Below are positions 6,596 through 11,534 of a stretch of DNA of 11,534 nt, piece after piece (positions within the stretch are counted from its first letter, which is position 1; each line of letters starts with the position of its first letter). The stretch comes from an uncultured Treponema sp. (GTDB lineage: Bacteria; Spirochaetota; Spirochaetia; Treponematales; Treponemataceae). The stretch covers positions 1 to 11,534 of the forward strand of contig CAJPOH010000007.1 of assembly GCA_905372205.1 (NCBI GenBank), given 5' to 3'. A program made the position numbers and the translations under genes. The notes beneath the pieces were generated by a model. The model searched no databases. It was not told where the DNA came from and was given only the letters and a program-made list of their open reading frames with translations.

Positions 6596-6960
6596 TTTTG
6601 GGTGTTGGAGTTGATATTATTAAGACGTCTCGATTTTTGGTTTGGGAGAATGAAAGAAAGCTTGCTATGCGTTTTTTTGAGAAAGAAGAATTGGATTATA
6701 TATATGGGAGGGGAAAATTAGCACATCTTTCTTTTGCAAGTCATTTTGCAGCAAAAGAGGCCTATGGTAAAGCTTTAGGAGTAGGTCTTAAAGGTATGAA
6801 ATTAAAAGATATTTCAGTACACTTTTTTGAAGGAAGACCTATATTGAGATTAGAAAACAATGCTAAGGCAATTTTTGAAGCGAAGGGTGGAAGGCATATT
6901 CATCTTTCTCTTTCACATGAAAAAGAAAACGCAGTGGCTTTTGTTGTTATAGAAGGTTAG
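6592..6960 (+). CDS. acpS: Holo-[acyl-carrier-protein] synthase AcpS
   Basis: AcpS moves 4'-phosphopantetheine from coenzyme A onto the serine of acyl carrier protein, activating fatty-acid synthesis. The 122 residues match the family length. Metal- and CoA-binding residues are visible: GVGVDI with Asp8 at the N-terminus and FAAKEAYGKALG with Glu56 and Lys60. The C-terminal HLSLSHEKENAVAFVV segment is the usual closing strand motif. The start ATG overlaps the cdaR stop in an ATGA arrangement (6592-6595), so translation is probably coupled. Co-expression of AcpS with the c-di-AMP genes suggests shared control of envelope and lipid supply, which is inference. Confidence 0.95.
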   Translation: MILGVGVDIIKTSRFLVWENERKLAMRFFEKEELDYIYGRGKLAHLSFASHFAAKEAYGKALGVGLKGMKLKDISVHFFEGRPILRLENNAKAIFEAKGGRHIHLSLSHEKENAVAFVVIEG

Positions 6961-7005
6961 ATTTTTGTTAGCTTAATGAGTTTTGAAAGTGCATTAGGGC
7001 ATATT

Positions 7006-7602
7006 TTAGCCTCTAAAATTCTTTCCTATTATGTAAGTTTCTATGCTGTTTTTTCTGCAAGCTATTGGCTTAAAAGTGCGTACTATTTCAAAAGTGTTTT
7101 TGAGTTCTTTAACTAAAAGATTCATTTCTTTTCCTTGAAATATCTTTGTGACGAATGCTCCCCCTTTCTTTAGCATTTTTTTTGCATAATCTTTTGCCAT
7201 AAAAGCTAAGTCGTTTTGCCTTGCAACGTCTAAAGCTTTGTTTCCTGTTGTGTATGGAGCTACATCACAAACTACAGCATCAAAAGGACTTTTTTCTTCT
7301 ATTTGTGCTATAACTTTTTTATCTAGCATATCTCCTTGTATGAATGTGAGTCTTTCATCTTTTATTTTATCATCGAGAGGTTTTAGGTCAACAGAAACAA
7401 TTATTGCAGTTTTATTTAAGTTTTTGAGTAAAAAACTAGTCCAACTCCCTGGTGCTGCCCCTAAATCCAATATGCAAGCAGAGGATGAAAAAAGTGAAAA
7501 CTTTTTGTTGATTTCTTCGAGTTTATATACAGAGCGAGCTGGGTAGCCTTCCTTAAAAGCTTTCTTTGTCCAATAATCACTTTCAGAATATAGATTTGCC
7601 AT
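7006..7602 (-). CDS. rlmE: 23S rRNA (uridine-2'-O)-methyltransferase RlmE (FtsJ/RrmJ)
   Basis: RlmE methylates the 2'-O of U2552 in the 23S rRNA A loop, a late step of large-subunit assembly. The 198-residue protein has the full catalytic tetrad of the family: Lys27 (in RSVYKLEE), Asp114 (in VVCDVAP), Lys154 (in VTKIFQG) and Glu189 (in SIETYIIG). These match Lys38, Asp124, Lys164 and Glu199 of E. coli RrmJ. The SAM-binding motif I is LDLGAAPGSW (46-55). It lies 9 bases downstream of the GerMN-domain gene on the same strand, so the two probably share a message. It converges with acpS across a 45-base gap that has only a weak hairpin (7003-7019). Confidence 0.95.
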   Translation of the reverse strand: MANLYSESDYWTKKAFKEGYPARSVYKLEEINKKFSLFSSSACILDLGAAPGSWTSFLLKNLNKTAIIVSVDLKPLDDKIKDERLTFIQGDMLDKKVIAQIEEKSPFDAVVCDVAPYTTGNKALDVARQNDLAFMAKDYAKKMLKKGGAFVTKIFQGKEMNLLVKELKNTFEIVRTFKPIACRKNSIETYIIGKNFRG

Positions 7603-7611
7603 TTTTAAGTC

Positions 7612-8427
7612 TCAAAAAGAATTTATAGTTAATGGACTTCCAATCCAAACACCTTCAGAGCCAATAAAGTCTCTTCTTTGACCTTCAATTAAAAACTGCA
7701 CAGATTTGACTGTTGGAAACGAACAAACAGTGAACACTATTTGTTGTAATTGAATGTTATATCCTTCCACGCCATAGCGATTAAACTGAAAATCTTCACT
7801 TAAATTTATGAGTGCAGTTTCATCTTTTATGCTTGCAGATAGCAATTGTGTGTCAGCTGGAATAAAGGAGCGAATTCCATGCTTTGCTTCCTCTTTTGTA
7901 GGTCCTTGTAGCAAAGCCTTTAAGCTATCTACCATAGGGGATAGAGAATGTTCAATACTTCTTACACATTTTTCTCTTGTTACTATTCCATTATCATTCA
8001 CAGATACAAAATAAACTTCTATATCCCTCATTTTATGAGAAGTATTGCTAGGTTCATTTTGAATTTCTTTTTGTTCAGGTATTTCTTGTATGCTGGATTC
8101 TTCCCTTTTTTCTGTATTTTCTAAAGGTACTTCTATATTATTGTCTATGTCGTCAGTAGGAGAGTATGTCTCATTATCAATTTTTGAGTTTTTATCTAAA
8201 GCGAGTGCTTCAGAAGTAAGCGTTTCATTTGAAGAAGAACCTTCAATTGTTTGCCTAATATCACCTTGCAGTATTTCAGGTTGTGAAAAAGATGGACTAT
8301 CCTTAATTTTTGTGATGGCTTTTCCTATAATGGCTCTATTGATAAAAAAAAGCACTACCATAAGGGAGATAAAAGCTAGCCAAAAGTAAAAGCCGAGCGA
8401 AAAAAACTTTTTCTTTTTGTTTTTCAT
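7612..8427 (-). CDS. GerMN-domain membrane-anchored protein
   Basis: The 271-residue protein has a basic N-terminus and one membrane helix (about 11-29). A long acidic, Ser/Glu/Asn-rich linker of low complexity covers about 38-131. The C-terminal GerMN domain spans about 135-265. Its signature is visible in IEVYFVSVNDNGIVTREKC, ALLQGPTKEE, GIRSFIPADTQLLSASI and ALINLSEDF. GerMN domains were named from the spore germination protein GerM but occur in many non-spore-formers on the outer face of the inner membrane, often in envelope-related proteins. The exact role here is unknown. No Shine-Dalgarno is obvious before the ATG. A TATACT box lies about 9 bases upstream on the minus strand without a good -35 box, so the promoter is unresolved. 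Confidence 0.88.
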   Translation of the reverse strand: MKNKKKKFFSLGFYFWLAFISLMVVLFFINRAIIGKAITKIKDSPSFSQPEILQGDIRQTIEGSSSNETLTSEALALDKNSKIDNETYSPTDDIDNNIEVPLENTEKREESSIQEIPEQKEIQNEPSNTSHKMRDIEVYFVSVNDNGIVTREKCVRSIEHSLSPMVDSLKALLQGPTKEEAKHGIRSFIPADTQLLSASIKDETALINLSEDFQFNRYGVEGYNIQLQQIVFTVCSFPTVKSVQFLIEGQRRDFIGSEGVWIGSPLTINSF

Positions 8428-8560
8428 AACTAGGTGTGAGTATAATAGAAAATAGCATAAAAATACTAGATGGGGAATGAAAGAACTCTATGAATCTCCT
8501 TTTGTTTGTTTTTATTTAAAAATATGACAAGATTACAGTTTTTATTTTTTTAAAAGATTT

Positions 8561-8639
8561 AAACAATGCAAAAACCCCATTGAAGAGATTTAAGTTTTTG
8601 CAAAATAAAGTTTATTCAATAGCATTTAAGGAGCTATAC
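8561..8639 (+). repeat. Leader repeat, copy 1
   Basis: This leader matches 9971-10048 closely. In the first 46 bases only three positions differ, and both end in AAGGAG plus a 6-base spacer before ATG. It contains the inverted repeat TGCAAAAA (8567-8574) and TTTTTGCA (8595-8602). The match continues into the start of the coding sequence (export signal). It is therefore a duplicated 5' gene module, not just a promoter. Confidence 0.85.
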
Positions 8640-8880
8640 ATGAAAAGAAAAGTGTTCTTTACTGTTTATCTATTTTTTGCCTTTGTGTGATTTGCTTTTA
8701 CACAAAAGGCAAAGAGTGAAAATCTACCTGTATCACAACAAAATAGCGATCTCACCTAGTGTCTTTCGCGGTGGCGGTTGGCACTACAACGCATCTTGTT
8801 GCGAGCGTGCCTTTCGGTATGGCGGCGATCCTAGCGGCTGCTACAGCGTTCTGGGCTTGCGCTTGGCTTGTCGCTTGTGA
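8640..8880 (+). pseudogene. Chimeric remnant of an exported FGE-sulfatase (SUMF1) domain gene
   Basis: The 5' part (ATG 8640, AAGGAG at 8628-8633) encodes an export signal akin to that of the gene at 10049, but it is broken by TGA at 8688-8690, where the paralogue has a glycine codon. The frame continues to NSDLT, then hits TAG at 8757-8759. GATCTCACCTA (8748-8758) is identical to 10874-10884, just before the FGE domain of the paralogue. From 8759 the sequence instead matches 11496 onward, near that domain's end. The junction thus equals loss of about 610 bases and changes the frame. The 3' part, in another frame, encodes SVFRGGGW through LGLRLACRL, then stops at TGA 8878-8880. Nothing indicates that a functional protein is made from the first ATG. 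Confidence 0.82.
8759..8877 (+). other. DGR variable-region-like FGE-sulfatase tail
   Basis: This is the C-terminal part of an FGE-sulfatase (C-type-lectin fold) domain: RGGGW (from 8767), then ...NAS...PS...LGLRLACR. Compared with the family tail as I recall it, in which these variable positions are mostly Asn, the 14 codons at Asn positions are TTT, CAC, TAC, AAC, TGT, TTT, TAT, GGC, GGC, GAT, GGC, TAC, AGC and GTT. All are NNY, as expected if AAY codons were mutated only at adenines. The conserved frame residues are intact. G+C is 60% over 8761-8880 against the AT-rich surroundings. No template repeat or reverse transcriptase is in the window, so assignment to a DGR is inferred. Confidence 0.6.
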
Positions 8881-9021
8881 GTTCACACATTTTTGCGAGT
8901 CGGCGGGGGAGTACTCTTGCAGAATCTCGATATATATAAGCAATTTATTCTCATGCCGAGAAATTACTGCCCTCTGCCAAGAGAGGAGCAAACTGTCCTC
9001 TTACAAATAGAAAAAACGCTC

Positions 9022-9050
9022 TTTAAATAAAAACGACTTCGTATTATAAT
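9022..9050 (+). promoter_or_regulatory. Promoter of the Rpn nuclease gene, giving a near-leaderless message
   Basis: TTTAAA (9022-9027) and TATAAT (9045-9050) are 17 bases apart. The ATG at 9058 begins 8 bases after the -10 box, so transcription should start at or next to the start codon, and no Shine-Dalgarno is possible. The spacer contains ACGACTTCGT (9033-9042), the same 10-mer found in the array at 4390 and 4413. Confidence 0.65.
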
Positions 9051-9057
9051 ATGCGAT

Positions 9058-9972
9058 ATGAGTGAAATAGAAGAATTTGTCTTTACATTAAAAAATGACT
9101 ATGCGTTTAAACGCCTACTTGGAGCAGAAGAAAACAAAGCGATTTTACAGGATTTCTTGGCATGTGTGCTAGACATTCCGCATGAAAACTTTGCAGATTG
9201 CAAGCTGTTGGATAAAGAGTTAAACAAAGACGCAAAAGAAGAAAAAACAGGTATTCTTGATATAAAGATTCGTCTAAAGGACAGGACATACATTGACATG
9301 GAAATGCAATTTATGTGGGATGATTCTTTTGTTTTAAGGAGCATTTTTTATGTTGCAAAAATGTATATAGAAGACTTTAGAACTGGTTCTTCTTATTCAA
9401 AACTTCATAAATGTATAAGTATAAATGTAATTGCAGAAGGTTATAATCTTGATGATGAGATACATTCCACATACTATTTGATAAATCCTAAAACGCAAAA
9501 GAAGTTGACAGATGCGATAGAGTTTCACTTTCTAAATTTAGAAAAGGTAAGGGAACTGCCTATTGAATATGGAAACACAAAAGAGAATCGCTTAATCAAT
9601 TGGCTAAAATTTATAGATGCGTCGACGCAAAAGGAGCGAAATATGCTAGCAAATACTTCCCCCGTATTAAAAATATTAAATGAAAAGATAGTTAAATTAA
9701 ACTTATCTCCTGAAGAAAAAAGGCTTTATGAATCTAGGATGAAGTTAAAAAGCGATATAGTAACTATGTACGAAAGTAGCTTTAATAAAGGTATTAGGCA
9801 AGGAATAGAAAAGGGACTAAAAGAAGGAATAGAGAAAGGAATAGAAGAAGGCTCTTATAATGCAAAACTAGAAACGGCGAGGAATCTCATAGACATGGGT
9901 TTATCAAAAGAAGACGTCTGCAAAGCTACAGGGCTTAGCAAAGAAGAGATAGATAAGGTTATAGCCTTATAA
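9058..9972 (+). CDS. Rpn family PD-(D/E)XK nuclease (recombination-promoting nuclease/putative transposase)
   Basis: This 304-residue protein belongs to the large Rpn/PDDEXK transposase-like family, whose E. coli members are DNA nucleases that stimulate recombination and can act as toxic antiphage proteins. The opening segment with NDYAFKRLLG is the family N-terminus. The nuclease core is visible as Asp68 (in GILDIKI) followed by Glu82-Met-Gln84 (in YIDMEMQF), the D...ExQ catalytic set. YYLINPKTQ and the LPIEYGNTKENRLINWLKFI region follow. The C-terminus has five four-residue units starting with glycine (residues 245-264, encoded by a 12-base repeat) and a closing helix LSKEDVCKATGLSKEEIDKV. 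It sits between the chimeric remnant and its intact relative, and ends exactly where the second leader copy begins. Active-site residues look intact. Confidence 0.9.
   Translation: MSEIEEFVFTLKNDYAFKRLLGAEENKAILQDFLACVLDIPHENFADCKLLDKELNKDAKEEKTGILDIKIRLKDRTYIDMEMQFMWDDSFVLRSIFYVAKMYIEDFRTGSSYSKLHKCISINVIAEGYNLDDEIHSTYYLINPKTQKKLTDAIEFHFLNLEKVRELPIEYGNTKENRLINWLKFIDASTQKERNMLANTSPVLKILNEKIVKLNLSPEEKRLYESRMKLKSDIVTMYESSFNKGIRQGIEKGLKEGIEKGIEEGSYNAKLETARNLIDMGLSKEDVCKATGLSKEEIDKVIAL
9790..9849 (+). repeat. Five 12-base repeat units in the Rpn gene
   Basis: Five in-frame units start with GG at 9790, 9802, 9814, 9826 and 9838. Three of them share GGAATAGA, and they encode G-I-R-Q, G-I-E-K, G-L-K-E, G-I-E-K and G-I-E-E. 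Such repeats can gain or lose units without a frameshift, so length variation between strains is likely. Confidence 0.8.
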
Positions 9973-10048
9973 ACAATGCAAAAGCCCTATTGAAGAGATT
10001 TAATTTTTTGCAAAATGGGCTTATAACCATAACATTAAGGAGCTATAT
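9971..10048 (+). repeat. Leader repeat, copy 2, with hairpin
   Basis: This is the second copy of the leader at 8561-8639, beginning inside the stop codon of the Rpn gene. It holds TGCAAAA (9977-9983) and TTTTGCA (10006-10012) as one inverted repeat, and AAGCCC (9982-9987) with GGGCTT (10017-10022) as an overlapping second one. The two pairings exclude each other. AAGGAG (10037-10042) is the ribosome binding site of the next gene. Confidence 0.82.
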
Positions 10049-11534
10049 ATGAAAAAGAAAATATTTTCTATGTTGTTGTTTTTTGCCCTTACAGGCTTGT
10101 GTTTTGCAAAAGAGGCAAAAAATGCATTGTTAATTGCAAATGGAAGGTACGAGAAAGACTTAGGAGCTTTAACGCAACCTGAAAAGGAGGCAGAGGCATT
10201 AAAAGTGGCACTAGAAAGTATAGGTTTTAAGGTTACTCTTGTAAAAAATGCAAACCTTGAACAAATGCAAAAAGCCTTATCTTCATTTAAGCAAGTTACA
10301 CGTGGTGGAGGGATAGCTCTTTTTCATTACGGTGGGCATGCAGTGCAAATAGATGGAATAAACTATCTTATTCCACTTAATGCAAGGTTAGAAGACAAAG
10401 AATCTGTAAGATATCGCTGTGTATATGTAGATGAGGTAATGAATAGCCTTAAAGGTGATGCTAATGTTGTAATTTTAGATTCGTGCAGGGATAATCCTTT
10501 TGCGATAAGTTCACATCGTGGAACAAAAACACGTGGGCTTGCCGCCGTTTCTTCAAAACAAAATTCAATAGTAGTTTATTCTGCTGCCTCAGGGCAGACC
10601 GCACAGGATGGGGTTTTTACACCTATATTAACACGCTTGATAGTGCAAAAAAATAAGACAATAGAAACTGTCTTGAGAGAAGTGCGAAGCGAAGTGTACC
10701 AAAAAACTAACGGAGAGCAAGAGCCTGCAGATTATACAAAACTTATGGTTACAGTATATATAGCAGGCATAGATAACACTGCTCCCACGCCCAGTCCGTC
10801 GACATCTGACATAGCTCTTGCCCGCCCACCAGCAAAACCGCCCGTGCCACAAGGGAATAGTCAAATTGGTAAAGATCTCACCTACAACGTAAAGGGGGTG
10901 AGTTTTACAATGAAACACATAGCTTCTGTCCAAGATGCAGTGCTGGGGGATGATAATCAAAGTGATAACAAGGGACATAAGGTAAGTTTGTCTAGCTATT
11001 ATATAGGAGAGACCGAAGTAACGCAGGAACTCTGGCAAGCTGTGATGGGCAGTAACCCAAGTTGCTTTAAGGATTCTCTTAAAAACCCAGTGGAGCGGGT
11101 AACTTGGTTTGACTGCATAGGATTTTGCAATGAACTTACAGTAGCGGTAATGGGAGATGATGATGAGTGCGTGTATGATATGAGGGGGAATCAGGTAGTA
11201 GCAGATTTTAGTAAAAAGGGGTTTAGGTTACCTACGGAGGCTGAGTGGGAATATGCAGCAATGGGTGGAAAGGGACAAAGATATGCAGGATGCAATATAG
11301 AAAGTCAGCTAAAAGCTTATGCTTGGTATGACGATAATTCAGGTAGCAAGACACATGAGGTGGCAACAAAAAAGGCAAACAAATACGGACTATATGATAT
11401 GTCTGGGAATGTGTGGGAATGGTGCTGGGACTGGTATAGTGAAAGCACACCATCGGCGGGTAAGGATTCTGTCGGTGCTTCGTCGGGGGCTAACCGTGTC
11501 AATCGCGGTGGCAGTTGGAACAGCAATGCGTCTA
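10049..11534 (+). CDS. Exported caspase-like peptidase (C14) fused to an FGE-sulfatase/SUMF1 domain, 3' end outside the window
   Basis: The frame is open for 495 codons to the window end. The start ATG has AAGGAG 6 bases upstream. Residues 1-20 form an export signal with a likely cleavage after CFA, so the protein should leave the cytoplasm. A caspase-like domain (about 25-243) keeps both catalytic residues: His97 in HYGGHA and Cys146 in ILDSCRDNP. A proline-rich linker covers about 246-268. The FGE-sulfatase domain starts near 283 and shows IGETEVTQELWQ, NPVERVTWFDCIGFCN, GFRLPTEAEWEYAA, YGLYDMSGNVWEW and NRVNRGGSWN, the last cut off at 11534. In this family SUMF1 domains are often binding modules of the C-type-lectin fold rather than formylglycine-making enzymes, so ligand-directed proteolysis or signalling is plausible but inferred. 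The tail is the site where DGR targets vary. Confidence 0.93.
   Translation, partial: MKKKIFSMLLFFALTGLCFAKEAKNALLIANGRYEKDLGALTQPEKEAEALKVALESIGFKVTLVKNANLEQMQKALSSFKQVTRGGGIALFHYGGHAVQIDGINYLIPLNARLEDKESVRYRCVYVDEVMNSLKGDANVVILDSCRDNPFAISSHRGTKTRGLAAVSSKQNSIVVYSAASGQTAQDGVFTPILTRLIVQKNKTIETVLREVRSEVYQKTNGEQEPADYTKLMVTVYIAGIDNTAPTPSPSTSDIALARPPAKPPVPQGNSQIGKDLTYNVKGVSFTMKHIASVQDAVLGDDNQSDNKGHKVSLSSYYIGETEVTQELWQAVMGSNPSCFKDSLKNPVERVTWFDCIGFCNELTVAVMGDDDECVYDMRGNQVVADFSKKGFRLPTEAEWEYAAMGGKGQRYAGCNIESQLKAYAWYDDNSGSKTHEVATKKANKYGLYDMSGNVWEWCWDWYSESTPSAGKDSVGASSGANRVNRGGSWNSNAS
11496..11534 (+). other. Start of a variable-region-like tail, cut by the window end
   Basis: These 39 bases align without gaps to 8759-8797 with nine differences. 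Eight of the nine have A in one of the two copies, and only T11527/C8790 does not. The coding reads V-N-R-G-G-S-W-N-S-N-A-S, against V-F-R-G-G-G-W-H-Y-N-A-S in the remnant. The rest of the region lies beyond the window. Confidence 0.6.

Noticed and set aside
7003..7019. Bidirectional terminator between acpS and rlmE
   Set aside because: ATTTTAG and CTAAAAT pair around a 3-base loop but the stem is weak, has no clear T-run on either side, and overlaps the rlmE stop codon.
8688..8690. A second selenocysteine codon in the remnant's export signal
   Set aside because: The aligned paralogue has glycine here, the site is inside a signal-peptide core, no SECIS-like hairpin follows, and a TAG and frame change follow downstream. 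It is a nonsense mutation.
8677..8880. A 67-residue gene starting at TTG 8677 and covering the variable tail
   Set aside because: No ribosome site precedes it, and its first 27 residues are the out-of-frame translation of the export-signal module, so it is a by-product of the deletion junction.
10628..11453. Antisense open frames under the caspase-FGE gene
   Set aside because: They are complements of a well-supported coding frame, have no ribosome sites, and encode low-quality cysteine- and leucine-rich sequence.
11496..11534. DGR template repeat
   Set aside because: It lies in frame inside the FGE-domain coding sequence and contains AGC and GCG where a template would be expected to keep adenines. 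It is a target region rather than a template.

Overview
The window is AT-rich and reads as the chromosome of a Treponema-like spirochaete. The grounds are a treponeme-style lipoprotein of unknown function, a selenocysteine-containing SelD, a c-di-AMP synthase operon, a GerMN-domain membrane protein, and a family of exported FGE-sulfatase (SUMF1, C-type-lectin-fold) proteins like the targets of the Treponema denticola diversity-generating retroelement (DGR). The genus is inferred; no rRNA or marker gene settles it.

Left part (1-4253, all +): a tRNA-Val(CAC) with a strong terminator comes first. selD follows; its true start lies 135 bases upstream of the longest stop-free frame, because codon 22 is an in-frame TGA read as selenocysteine, followed by a SECIS-like hairpin. 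A small membrane-anchored NusG-domain-II protein follows 6 bases after selD, then a probable terminator. A second closely spaced set holds a putative lipoprotein, a class I SAM methyltransferase and a short TtcA-like PP-loop Fe-S protein.

Middle (4254-4791): a non-coding gap of 538 bases. It holds an array of eleven divergent units in a 23-base register (4361-4612), a perfect 22-base palindrome inside that array, and a good sigma70-type promoter for the next operon. That operon is cdaA-cdaR-acpS (4792-6960), with overlapping genes for c-di-AMP synthesis, its membrane regulator, and acyl-carrier-protein activation. It converges on a minus-strand pair, gerMN-domain gene then rlmE (8427 to 7006).

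Right part (8428-11534): an accessory region. Two copies of a conserved leader plus export-signal start (from 8561 and from 9971) flank an Rpn/PD-(D/E)XK nuclease gene. The second copy opens a large exported protein with a caspase-like peptidase domain and an FGE-sulfatase domain, cut by the window end. The first copy is a chimeric remnant: export signal joined at base 8758/8759 to the last about 40 codons of an FGE-sulfatase domain, with the body deleted. That surviving tail is 60% G+C (72 of 120 bases, 8761-8880), and the codons at the family's Asn positions are all NNY. Differences between the two tails fall almost entirely at positions that are A in one copy. This is the signature expected of adenine-specific DGR variable regions. 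No reverse transcriptase or template repeat is in the window, so the DGR link is an inference to test in flanking sequence. Bases 8881-9021 hold no supported gene, only a minor 6-bp hairpin at 8982-9001.
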